Shown: positions 18,836-27,252 of the stretch, piece by piece
Layout of the letters: each line of letters starts with the position of its first letter
Position numbering within the stretch: position 1 is the stretch's first letter
NCBI RefSeq assembly: GCF_017254835.1
Contig: NZ_JAFKCW010000004.1
Coordinates: 525,266-589,265 of the forward strand
DNA length: 64,000 nt
Source: Algoriphagus aestuariicola
GTDB taxonomy: Bacteria > Bacteroidota > Bacteroidia > Cytophagales > Cyclobacteriaceae
Reading direction: 5' to 3'
Program-made: the position numbers and the translations under genes
Notes under the pieces: model-generated
What the model saw: the letters and a program-made list of their open reading frames with translations, nothing else
Database searches by the model: none
What the model was told of the DNA's origin: nothing

Positions 18836-19842
18836 GAAAGTTCGGATCCATACTTCTGTTGGTGATTGGGCTGGGCGTCACTGCCTGCGAAAATCTCTTT
18901 TACAGCTCAGAAAAAGAAAACAACAACGCCGACAATTTCGATGTCCTTTGGCAGGCGATGAAGGATCGCTATGCGCTTTTTGAGTACAAGAAAATCAATT
19001 GGGACAGCATTCAGACGGTCTATCGCCCCTTAGCTCTCCAAGCACAAAGCGATCAGGAGCTATATGACGTGATGGCGGCTATGCTCAATACGCTCAAGGA
19101 TGGTCATACCAATCTCCGGACTCCCTTTGACATCAGCCGCTACCTTCCGTATCTGGAGGCGCCAGCCAATTACAGTTTCGATGTGCTTGAACGAAACTAC
19201 CTTGGCGACTATCGCATCACCGGATACCTGCTCAATCAGGAGATTGATGGGGTAGGCTATCTCCACTACCGGAGTTTTGCCACTCCCATCTTGGAGGATG
19301 AACTGGACTTTGTGGTCGACCGCTTCAAGGGTTTGCCCGGTGTCATCATCGATATCCGAAACAACGAAGGAGGCAATCCCGAAAACGGTTTGAAGATCGC
19401 CGCCCGGCTGATCAAGGAGCGCACCAAGATCTATTCCTTTAAGACCAAAAACGGCCCCGGGCCCAGTGACTTTTCCGAAGAAAAAGACATCTTCCTGGAC
19501 CCCAATCAGCAAAATCCCCACTTTGAGGGACGAATAGTCGTCCTGACTAATCGCAAGGTTTATAGCGCGGGCAGCTATTTTTCGGCCTATATCAAAGGCA
19601 TACCCGGAGCTATCCTGATGGGTGACGACACGGGTGGAGGCTGCGGTGTACCAGCAGGCTATGACCTTCCCAATGGCTGGTATTTCAACTACAGCTCGAC
19701 GATCGGCTACACAGTGGATGGCCTGAATTTCGAAGGTGGTGTGCCCGTGGACATCCGGGTGGAGATGACTCAGGCGGATATCGCAGCTGGCCGGGATCCG
19801 ATCTTGGAGAGAGCCATTCAGTACATTAAGACAGGAAGTTAA
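18832..19842 (+). CDS. S41-family (tail-specific protease-like) peptidase, lipoprotein
   Basis: A lipoprotein (lipobox TAC, Cys19) with an N-terminal helical region and a C-terminal S41 (TSPc) core, 336 residues. Core features are YLHYRSFATP, the strand GVIIDIRNNEGGNPE, VVLTNRKVYSAGSYFSAYIKG, where the Ser after VY-SAG is the expected nucleophile, and GDDTGGGCGVP. The catalytic Lys is not obvious. No PDZ domain is apparent, so it resembles the short S41 proteins of Bacteroidota rather than CtpA. The four-base overlap with the upstream unknown protein suggests a joint job at the envelope. A GC-rich hairpin lies just after the stop. Confidence 0.88.
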   Translation: MRKFGSILLLVIGLGVTACENLFYSSEKENNNADNFDVLWQAMKDRYALFEYKKINWDSIQTVYRPLALQAQSDQELYDVMAAMLNTLKDGHTNLRTPFDISRYLPYLEAPANYSFDVLERNYLGDYRITGYLLNQEIDGVGYLHYRSFATPILEDELDFVVDRFKGLPGVIIDIRNNEGGNPENGLKIAARLIKERTKIYSFKTKNGPGPSDFSEEKDIFLDPNQQNPHFEGRIVVLTNRKVYSAGSYFSAYIKGIPGAILMGDDTGGGCGVPAGYDLPNGWYFNYSSTIGYTVDGLNFEGGVPVDIRVEMTQADIAAGRDPILERAIQYIKTGS

Positions 19843-19852
19843 GATCCCCCCG

Positions 19853-19869
19853 CCCCCTTGAAAAGGGGG
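19853..19869. terminator. GC-rich hairpin after the S41 gene, possible terminator
   Basis: CCCCCTT pairs with AAGGGGG around a three-base loop, 10 bases after the stop. No T run follows, so it may be an mRNA end-protecting hairpin rather than a full terminator. Confidence 0.4.
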
Positions 19870-20126
19870 AGTTGCGTCAAAGTGTAATCGAAGGCATTGG
19901 AAGATTGAAGCGGTTTTTTCATGTCATTCTACATTATCATTTGACATTTCCCAAGACATATCAATCCGATTTTTTTTGTGACCGAAGTTCTATTGACCTA
20001 ATTCCTTCTTCTTAAGGAGGCTAGCGTGATTTGTCCCGAATCGCTTTTTTCTGCGGGAGACTAGTCCAATAGTCTGATTTTTGGGTTTTTCAGTTGGCAT
20101 TTCTGCTTCCACCTAAACCTGTCAAA

Positions 20127-22403
20127 ATGAACTTTCGGCTCTCTTCCACTGTCCGCCGTGGACTTTCTGGGTTTTCTCCTGCAGTAGCATTTTTGCTTTT
20201 TCTTTCCTGCAAAGGTGAATTACCTCAGGAGAATAGAGCGGCCCTTGAATCCCCTTTTTCTGACGAAAACTTTATTCAAGAAGTCCACGAGGCCTTTTTC
20301 GTAAGTGATCTTCCGGAGGAAAACGAGGTAAGGGATATCCTGGTCGAGCAGGACAATCAGGTTTGGATTGCGACGGCTGGCGGGATATTTCGAAAGCCAG
20401 AATCGGACAAAGCTTGGATTCCGATGATCAATGGGACTGATCGAGGTCCTGCCTATGCAGTGGAAAAAGACGAGGCTGGCTCAATTTGGTTGGGAACCTG
20501 GGATGGACTTTATGAGGCCAAGAGTGATGGCGTGAGCAAAATTGCTGACGTCCTAGGGCCGATCTCTGAGCTTGCTTCTGCAGGAGAGGAGATTTACGCC
20601 TTGGGGCCAAAAGGAATTTGGCAAAAGAAGGGAGGGGTCTGGGAAAAAACTTCCTACGCGATTGCCAGATCCGTGCGGGATGCCATCGCCGATGACAAGG
20701 GGCAGCTATGGGTAGCCACTGATGCTGGACTTTACCTTTGCGCGGGAGGTTCGGCGATTCTATACCAAAATACAGACGAACTGATCAGCTGCTATGCACG
20801 TGCGCTTGCATTTGGGCCTGAAGACCAAGTTTGGGTTGGAGCGATGGGCGGCGTGTCGGTACGGGAAGGCCAAAAACTCAAACACAATCTGACCACCAAG
20901 GAAGGCTTGCCCTCTATCCACATTCAATCCATTTCCCGATCTCCCGAGGGAGTGATGTGGGTGGGGACGGATCGGGGGGTAGTCCGGTACTTTCCCGACG
21001 GCAGCCGATCCCTGCTCTTCAGCCGTCGCTGGCTTATGGACGATCAGGTCAATCAAGTGGCTTTTGACAAAACAGGGGATGCCTGGGTAGCGACCCAAAA
21101 TGGTGTCAGTCACATCCGGAAATTCCCCATGACTTTGGCCGAAAAGCAAAGCTATTTTTACTCTGAACTTATGGACAAGCACATACGCGAACCCTGGATC
21201 TGCGGCGTGCTTCGCCTAGAGGCTCCCGGCGACACCTCTACCTGGAAACACTCCGATGATGACAACGATGGGGAATATACTGGCGGCTATCTGGCGATGG
21301 AAAGCTTCCGCTATGCGGTGACCAAAGATACCGACGCACTGGACAAAGCCAGAAAGGCGTTTGGGTTTCTCAAGCTTCTATTCGACGTGACCGGAACGGA
21401 TGGGCTTTTCGCCCGAACCATCGTCCCTGCAGACTGGACCCAGCTCCACGATCCCAACCGCAGTTACACTGAGCGGGAGTTGGCGGAGGCACTGGTGGCC
21501 GATCCACGCTACAAACCTGTCGAACAGCGCTGGAGACTTTCAGCGGATAAGAATTGGCTTTGGAAAGGCGATACCAGTAGTGATGAGATGACGGGACACT
21601 TCATGAGTTACTTCTACTTCTATGAGTTTGCGGCTACTGAGGAGGACAAAAAGGAAATTCGCACGCATGTGGCCAGGCTGATGGACGCGGTAATCCGAAA
21701 CGGCTATAACTTGGTCGACATAGATGGAAAGCATACGCGCTGGGCAGTTTGGTCGCCGGATCGGCTCAATCGTGATCCGGATTGGGCTTCGGAGAAGGCC
21801 ATTAATTCCTTCGAAATGCTAGCCTATCTAAAATTTGCCGCAGCCATTACAGGCGATGAAAAGTACGAGAAGGAATACCGAAGACTGATCGAGGAAGAGG
21901 ACTATCTGAAAAACGCGTCCCAGCTGAATCGCAAGAATCCCGCTTGGAAAATTTATTTTGACTTGACCATGGAGGGCTATCTTTTCCCAATTCTGCTGAA
22001 ATACGAACAGGATCCGGAGATCCTCAAAGTCTATCAAGAGCTCGCCGAGGAATGGATGGGCACGCAGACCGAAGGGGAGAACCTGATCAATAACCTAAGC
22101 TATTCCCTCGCCACCGGCAAAAAAGTCAACGTGTCTCAAACTGTCGCTTTCCTGAGGGAAACCCCTCTGGATTTGGTGGACTGGCCGATTGACCACTCGA
22201 AGCGCGAAGATGTGCAGCTGGTCCATTCACCAATTCTGGAGGAATCGCAGATCTCACAACTTCCCCCGCCCGCTATTCGCGCTACCGTTCGCTGGGACAA
22301 AAATCCCTGGGCAGCAGTGCAGGGCAATCCTTCCCAAGTGCGGGAGCCGGTATTTTGGCTTTGGCCGTACTGGATGGCGAGGTATCTGGACATGATTGAG
22401 TAG
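20127..22403 (+). CDS. Lipoprotein fusing a two-component-regulator-type beta-propeller to an alpha-helical domain
   Basis: A 758-residue protein from the chosen ATG, which places a long leader before the lipobox LSC followed by KGEL. Residues about 60-340 hold repeated blades of the type seen in hybrid two-component sensors: DNQVWIATAGGIF, AGSIWLGTWDGLY, KGQLWVATDAGLY, DQVWVGAMGGVSV, GVMWVGTDRGVV and GDAWVATQNGV. No membrane helix or kinase follows. Instead there is a domain of some 400 residues rich in helices and aromatics (GHFMSYFYFYEFAATEED, WAVWSPDRLNRDPDWASEKAINS, EPVFWLWPYWMARY, each split), recalling alpha/alpha-barrel glycan-active proteins. I do not recognise that domain. A surface sensor or enzyme role is possible. 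Confidence 0.75.
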   Translation: MNFRLSSTVRRGLSGFSPAVAFLLFLSCKGELPQENRAALESPFSDENFIQEVHEAFFVSDLPEENEVRDILVEQDNQVWIATAGGIFRKPESDKAWIPMINGTDRGPAYAVEKDEAGSIWLGTWDGLYEAKSDGVSKIADVLGPISELASAGEEIYALGPKGIWQKKGGVWEKTSYAIARSVRDAIADDKGQLWVATDAGLYLCAGGSAILYQNTDELISCYARALAFGPEDQVWVGAMGGVSVREGQKLKHNLTTKEGLPSIHIQSISRSPEGVMWVGTDRGVVRYFPDGSRSLLFSRRWLMDDQVNQVAFDKTGDAWVATQNGVSHIRKFPMTLAEKQSYFYSELMDKHIREPWICGVLRLEAPGDTSTWKHSDDDNDGEYTGGYLAMESFRYAVTKDTDALDKARKAFGFLKLLFDVTGTDGLFARTIVPADWTQLHDPNRSYTERELAEALVADPRYKPVEQRWRLSADKNWLWKGDTSSDEMTGHFMSYFYFYEFAATEEDKKEIRTHVARLMDAVIRNGYNLVDIDGKHTRWAVWSPDRLNRDPDWASEKAINSFEMLAYLKFAAAITGDEKYEKEYRRLIEEEDYLKNASQLNRKNPAWKIYFDLTMEGYLFPILLKYEQDPEILKVYQELAEEWMGTQTEGENLINNLSYSLATGKKVNVSQTVAFLRETPLDLVDWPIDHSKREDVQLVHSPILEESQISQLPPPAIRATVRWDKNPWAAVQGNPSQVREPVFWLWPYWMARYLDMIE

Positions 22404-22433
22404 AGGTGGTGGCAACTGAATGAATATATAGGT

Positions 22434-23384
22434 TCAGAAATTCGGTGAACCGGGCATCGGGATTTTTAGCAGCTGAAACGTAAATTCCTTGGGCTCTTGA
22501 CTGGGGATTTCGTGGGTGGATTTGTCAAACCAAACCAATTCTTTTGTCGGAGCTTTCAACTGCTCGTAGTAGATGCCAGTCACCTTGGCATTAGAGACTA
22601 GATCTTTCCTTGCGACAAAAAAATAAACCGGACAATCCAGCTGAGGAGCGTGTTTGAGATAGTCCACTTTCGAGGCCTCTAAGAAGAGCTGAAACCAGGT
22701 TTTGTTCCAATTTTCGAATATGTGCATGGGATAGGTTTTTGGAGTGACCTTCACTCCGCTGAAGTACGCTGTCCATTTCCTCTGGAAATACAAATCCTTC
22801 CAGTTGCGGAAGGGGATTTGGATATCGGCTAGTTCCTGGATCGCCAATGCATTGTTTTCTTCCTCAGCTCGCTCGCGTATCTCGTCAAGGGTCAGTTTTT
22901 CGGAAAGTTCAGCAGCAACCATCCCCGAGACGTGCACATAGGCAAGCAGCTTTTCCGGGTGGTTTTTGGCATATTCCAAACCCAGAAAACCGCCCCAGGA
23001 GAATCCGACGAGCAGGAGCTTCTTGCGCCCAAACCTTTCCAGCAAGTAATCCACGACTTGTTCCGTGTCGTGGTGGAAAAGCGTGGGCGCTAGCGGAACA
23101 GGGGAGGGATTCCAGGCCAGCGTGTTTCCGGTTTCCCGCTGGTCCCATTGGACGATAATAAAATCTTCTTGCAGGGATTTTTTGACCTTTTCCAGGTAGG
23201 GCCTCGAACTGAAGCCCGGTCCGCCATGGAGAAATAATAGAATGGGCTTCGAATCATCTTTGGTATCTACCTCAATATACTGCTGAATACCGCCGATTTC
23301 CATTCCATCTTTGGTATGGATAGCTTGTTGCGCAAAAGATGTAAAGCAAAGGAGAAAGAAAGACAGAAACGCGGCCGGCTTCAT
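22434..23384 (-). CDS. Secreted alpha/beta hydrolase of the proline-iminopeptidase-like (S33) type
   Basis: An exported serine hydrolase of 316 residues with a signal peptide ending at SFAQ (residue 18). The oxyanion motif HGGPGF near residue 53, WDQRETGNT and the nucleophile elbow GFSWGG are those of S33 prolyl-aminopeptidase-like enzymes. The Asp is in FFVARKDLVS and the catalytic His in DKSTHEIPS. Its start lies 9 bases after the stop of the upstream sulfatase on the same strand, so they are one operon. Related exported enzymes cleave peptides or esters; the substrate is not predictable here. Confidence 0.88.
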   Translation of the reverse strand: MKPAAFLSFFLLCFTSFAQQAIHTKDGMEIGGIQQYIEVDTKDDSKPILLFLHGGPGFSSRPYLEKVKKSLQEDFIIVQWDQRETGNTLAWNPSPVPLAPTLFHHDTEQVVDYLLERFGRKKLLLVGFSWGGFLGLEYAKNHPEKLLAYVHVSGMVAAELSEKLTLDEIRERAEEENNALAIQELADIQIPFRNWKDLYFQRKWTAYFSGVKVTPKTYPMHIFENWNKTWFQLFLEASKVDYLKHAPQLDCPVYFFVARKDLVSNAKVTGIYYEQLKAPTKELVWFDKSTHEIPSQEPKEFTFQLLKIPMPGSPNF

Positions 23385-23393
23385 CCTGCTTGG

Positions 23394-24914
23394 TTATTGA
23401 TTGTTGGAGGACTGGCAAGGGATTCCATCCTTTGCATCCGGACCGAAAGGAGGCTTGATCCGATAATCCTGGATTTGCTTGGCGACATCTGTGTCTTTCA
23501 TCTGGTAATCCGGAGTGTAGCGCAACTCATCCCAATAGGTTGACTTTGGGTTTTCAAACCGCGGATCACCAGTCGCTTCCATCCAGTCAAGAAGCTGTTG
23601 CCGCAGTTCTTTTTTGATGTCGGCGAAGTTGGATTGGGCGGCCAAATTGTTCAGTTGATAGGGATCCGAAACTACATCATAAAGTTCCTCTTCTGGTCTG
23701 GCACCAAATGCCAAAGAAAAGTAGTCCGGCTGGTCCGCAGCCGTTTTTCCTTCCATCTCCATGATCAAAAATTTTGTGATCGAGTGATCTACGTCACCAT
23801 ACTGTCCGACCGACTGGTGGACACTGGGATCTCCGGCGGGATTTCGCTCCGGCATGGGATTCCAGATGTAGAGGAATTGCTGGGTCCGGACCGCCCTCAT
23901 GGGAAAGCTGAGATCGCCTTTTCTGACATTGGCATGGCGCTCCCGCTCGAGAAATACTTGATCCCGATCTAGGCTTTCTCCATCCATAAAAGCCCAAAGT
24001 GATAGCCCACTCATATTTTCAGGACTTTTTTCGGCTGCATCCAAAAAGCTCGGGGCAAAGTCCACAAAACTCACAAAGTCATGGATGACAGTGCCTGGCT
24101 TGACCTTTTTGGGCCAGCGGATCGCCAATGGCATGCGGGTGCCGTAGTCGTAGAGATTTGCTTTTGCACGGGGAAATGGCATGCCGTTGTCGCTCGTCAT
24201 CACAATAATGGTATTGTCGAGCTCGCCGATTTGCTCCAGCATGGCGATCAGCTGCCCGCATTCCCGATCAAAGCGTTCGATCTCAAAATAATAATCCAGG
24301 ATGTCGTTTCTCACACAGTCGTTGTCGGGGAAAAAGCCGGGAACGACCACATCTTCCAGCTTCGTTCCCGTTTGGATACCGGTGTTGGGAATATACTCCC
24401 GATGCGGGTCAGAGCTTCCAAACCAAAAGGTAAAAGGGGCTCCATCCGGACGATTTTTCAAGAATTCGGCAAAATCCGAGTAGCTTTTGCCCGCGGGATT
24501 GTGCTCCAAACCCGAAATTTTGAAGTCTCCCGGTCCCCAGCCTTTGCGGGTCAAACCCGTGAAATAGCCCATTTCTTCCAACAAGCTCACATAGGTGGGA
24601 TATTGGGCTGGCCACTCTGACCAAAGGTTTCCTCCGCTTTCGTTTTCATGCGGATAGCGCCCGGTGAGGATGGAAGCTCGGGATGGGGAGCAGGAAGGGG
24701 ACGCCGTGTAGGCATTGGTGAAAAGCGCTCCTTCTGCTGCCAACCGGTCAAAGGTTGGAGTTCTAACGACTTGATCTCCATAGACGCCAGCATGCGGATA
24801 AGACCAATCGTCAGCGATGAGGAAGAGGATGTTGGGTGGACTTTCCAGTGGAGCTTGGGTGTGGGAGGAGGTGAAAAGGCTTAAAACAAGAAGCAAAAAA
24901 GGAGTCAGGATCAT
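23394..24914 (-). CDS. Sulfatase (arylsulfatase superfamily, C-type), secreted
   Basis: A second formylglycine sulfatase (506 residues), of the heparan-N-sulfatase-like S1 group. A signal peptide is followed by NILFLIADDWS, which holds the metal-binding Asp pair. The active site is C75-SPSR-ASILTGRYPH, with Cys as the formylglycine precursor. MTSDNGMPFPRAKANLYDYG (20 residues) carries the distal metal ligands and a substrate-side Lys, and GTRMPLAIRWP is also typical. It differs from the sulfatase at 13.8 kb in lacking both a lipobox and a C-terminal add-on domain. It precedes the S33-type hydrolase by 9 bases. The second residue of the motif is Ser, acceptable for anSME maturation. Confidence 0.93.
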   Translation of the reverse strand: MILTPFLLLVLSLFTSSHTQAPLESPPNILFLIADDWSYPHAGVYGDQVVRTPTFDRLAAEGALFTNAYTASPSCSPSRASILTGRYPHENESGGNLWSEWPAQYPTYVSLLEEMGYFTGLTRKGWGPGDFKISGLEHNPAGKSYSDFAEFLKNRPDGAPFTFWFGSSDPHREYIPNTGIQTGTKLEDVVVPGFFPDNDCVRNDILDYYFEIERFDRECGQLIAMLEQIGELDNTIIVMTSDNGMPFPRAKANLYDYGTRMPLAIRWPKKVKPGTVIHDFVSFVDFAPSFLDAAEKSPENMSGLSLWAFMDGESLDRDQVFLERERHANVRKGDLSFPMRAVRTQQFLYIWNPMPERNPAGDPSVHQSVGQYGDVDHSITKFLIMEMEGKTAADQPDYFSLAFGARPEEELYDVVSDPYQLNNLAAQSNFADIKKELRQQLLDWMEATGDPRFENPKSTYWDELRYTPDYQMKDTDVAKQIQDYRIKPPFGPDAKDGIPCQSSNNQ

Positions 24915-24973
24915 GGTGGGTTCGTTCTATCCTTCTCAAAATAAGGGCAATCGGAGGATTGTGCAAGGGGTAT

Positions 24974-25777
24974 TTACCCCGGAATGGTCAGAGACGACAG
25001 ATACTCGCTTCCATTCTGCAGAATGTTCAGATCAATGCGCTCCGGGATTCCCGGTAGGCGGCCTTTTTCAGAAAACTGCCAGATTTCCCAGTTTTCGGTT
25101 TCCGGCTCCACGATTCGATTGTAATTCGCGACCCAAATGGGATATTCTTCAAAGCCTTCTTTGTGCAAGACTTCCCAGAAAAACCGGTCGCCGGTGTAGA
25201 TGATGGGTTTCACTCCGTAGTGCTCCTCCACGATTCGCAGCCAATTTTTCAGCCCTTCCCGCAGTTTTTCCCTAGGCTGTATGGTACTGTGTCTTTCGAT
25301 GTCGAGGACAGGGATGAGGTCGCCGGGTTTTAGCTTTGCAATTTTGATGAAGTTTCGGGCCTGCTTCGTGCTGTTTTCATTGGGCCGGTAGTAGTGGTAG
25401 GCGCCGCGTTTCACGGGCATGTTGCCAAATCCGTCCCAGTTTTGAAGATATCTTTTGTCAACGCCGTCGTCCCCCATAGTGGCGCGGATGAAGACAAACT
25501 CGATGCGGTGGCCTTCCAGCTGGAGCTGAAGTCCTGCAAAGTCGATTTGGTCTTGGTATTCCGAGACGTCAATGCCTAGACTACCGTCTGGATAATTACG
25601 AAACACATGTTGGAGTTTGAGCTCTTCGGTTAGAGGTGGAGAATTTCGGGTAAAATTGCCAAGCCGCTTTTCCAGCTTTTCTCTAAAAATATACACTAAC
25701 ACTACGGAACCCAATGCAACCAAAAAGACGCAAAGGAATACGGCAAACCAAGAAGGAGAGGTTCTCTTACGGGGCAT
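24974..25777 (-). CDS. GH25 lysozyme-family protein with N-terminal membrane anchor
   Basis: N-acetylmuramidase-like glycoside hydrolase family 25 protein, 267 residues. A basic N-terminus (MPRKRTSPSW) leads into one membrane segment (FAVFLCVFLVALGSVVLVYIF) and a short stalk, so the enzyme is anchored facing the periplasm. The GH25 barrel starts at LGIDVSEYQDQIDF (Asp of the D-x-S motif) and continues with FVFIRATMG, AYHYYRP, PVLDIERHS (the catalytic DxE), PIIYTGDRFFW, WVANYN and IWQFSEKGRLPG. All expected catalytic acids are present. It is a single-gene unit upstream of the sulfatase operon, and its likely role is in peptidoglycan remodelling. Confidence 0.92.
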   Translation of the reverse strand: MPRKRTSPSWFAVFLCVFLVALGSVVLVYIFREKLEKRLGNFTRNSPPLTEELKLQHVFRNYPDGSLGIDVSEYQDQIDFAGLQLQLEGHRIEFVFIRATMGDDGVDKRYLQNWDGFGNMPVKRGAYHYYRPNENSTKQARNFIKIAKLKPGDLIPVLDIERHSTIQPREKLREGLKNWLRIVEEHYGVKPIIYTGDRFFWEVLHKEGFEEYPIWVANYNRIVEPETENWEIWQFSEKGRLPGIPERIDLNILQNGSEYLSSLTIPG

Positions 25778-25898
25778 AAACTGGGCAAAGTTCGAAAAAA
25801 ATCAAACTCCTCGCCATTCCAAGGATGGATACCAAACTTGGTTTTCGTAATTGATTGGTTTTCTTTAGATTGATCTGAATTGAATTTTTCGATAGGCT

Positions 25899-26990
25899 AT
25901 GACTTCAAGACTGTTTGCCGTATTGGCGGTAGTTTTATTTTCTTCCTGCAAAGACCCTACAGAAGAGACACTTTCGTATGTACCGGAGCGCTCTGATAGG
26001 CCACTGTTGGTGAGTGAATTCGCTGATCGCTTGGATGTTTTGGAAGTGCAGACTCCCTATCCTATTTCCGGCGTTCCAGTGATTCTGAGGTCAGATCGGT
26101 ATTTCTATCTTTTCGAGACCGAAATGGTCACGACATTGTACCAACTCGACCTCAAAGGGAAGGTGCTACGAAGCCTGCAATTCGAAGAAGACGGTAGATT
26201 GCCCGCGGCATATATTACCCAAGTAATTCTGGAGGGGGATCGGATCGGGATCATTTTGTCCGGTGACCGAGTTACTTGGCTTGACGAGAAGCTGAACGAA
26301 ATTGGTGAGGAAATATTGCCAGTCAAGGCTAAGGTTCATTTTCAGGATGATTTTGGGAACATTGCGTTTACCAATCGAATTGAGGACGGTGATTGGGAGA
26401 TTTTGACGTATGATTCTGTCGTGCGATCACGCGCTTTGCCGGTAGATCGGGAAGCCTATAGTTTTTACAATCATACCTATTCCCAATTTTCCCAATGGAG
26501 AGAAGGGGTGCTGTTTTCCCGAGCATTCAATGATACCATCTATTTCTGGGAGGGCGGTGAGTTCCGTCCATTGGTGCATATCGATCTCGGAGCACGGGCC
26601 TTCCCTCGGGAGAAACTCTATGGAGTGACCCATCCGCCTGATTTTGGCAAAATCATCCGCTCGCCAGAATACAGCTATCTGATTGGAGAAGTTTTTGGTT
26701 TGCATGGGCAGCGGATTATGTTTCAGCTGATGGATGAATCTAGGCGAAAACTGGCTTTGATGGATCTTTCAAGCAAGCAGCTGACATTCTACCCAGGGAT
26801 CATTGACAACTCCATGACTGGGATGAACCTGGTTTTTCCTCAATTCTCCGAAGACGGGATCCTGTATTTTGGGATTTCGGGCGAGGAAATCCAAGAAAAC
26901 TACGGTGCACTCCCGGCGTCTTTTAAGCATAGGTTGTCGGAGACCTACGACGAGTCTTATTTTATCTACCTGCTCAAGGTGAAAAAGTAG
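25899..26990 (+). CDS. Lipoprotein with a predicted six-bladed beta-propeller
   Basis: A 363-residue lipoprotein with lipobox SSC (Cys17 or so) followed by KDPTEE. The body has repeated strand pairs such as YFYLFETEMVTTLYQLDLKGK, RIGIILSGDRVTWLDEKLNE and RKLALMDLSSKQLTFYP (quoted in short pieces), consistent with the 6-bladed propeller lipoproteins of Bacteroidota. No catalytic or metal motif is seen. It is followed, after a remnant-like stretch, by another lipoprotein of the same size and build on the same strand. Function unknown; it may be a surface binding protein. Confidence 0.72.
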   Translation: MTSRLFAVLAVVLFSSCKDPTEETLSYVPERSDRPLLVSEFADRLDVLEVQTPYPISGVPVILRSDRYFYLFETEMVTTLYQLDLKGKVLRSLQFEEDGRLPAAYITQVILEGDRIGIILSGDRVTWLDEKLNEIGEEILPVKAKVHFQDDFGNIAFTNRIEDGDWEILTYDSVVRSRALPVDREAYSFYNHTYSQFSQWREGVLFSRAFNDTIYFWEGGEFRPLVHIDLGARAFPREKLYGVTHPPDFGKIIRSPEYSYLIGEVFGLHGQRIMFQLMDESRRKLALMDLSSKQLTFYPGIIDNSMTGMNLVFPQFSEDGILYFGISGEEIQENYGALPASFKHRLSETYDESYFIYLLKVKK

Positions 26991-27013
26991 TTCTAGCGTT
27001 AATAAGTGCTAGA

Positions 27014-27151
27014 GTGCTAGCCAGAAAGTCCTACGTCGAAAACACCACCCGAGCCTATCTCAACCGGCTTGTAGTGCAGGAAAGCTCTAAAAAGCGGAAA
27101 ATCAGTGGCGACCACTGCTTCCTGAATCTGGAGCAGTATCGGATTTTGTAA
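27014..27151 (+). pseudogene. Coding-like remnant (45 codons) of an unrecognised gene
   Basis: Between two propeller lipoproteins, one frame has protein-like composition: it can start at a GTG and reads ARKSYVENTTRAYLNRLVVQ, then KKRKISGDHCFLNLEQYRIL, then TAA. The amphipathic, basic content looks like the C-terminal end of a DNA-binding or other soluble protein rather than random sequence. There is no full-length gene around it and I recognise no family. It may be the tail of a deleted gene, or chance. Confidence 0.28.
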
Positions 27152-27252
27152 ACTTAGACAAGTCGAAATTTTTCGGCCAACATGTTGTACCGAATTGTTA
27201 CTTCGCTATATTGGATTTTTAGTTTTTCTGCTTTTTTTCAAAAACCAACCTA

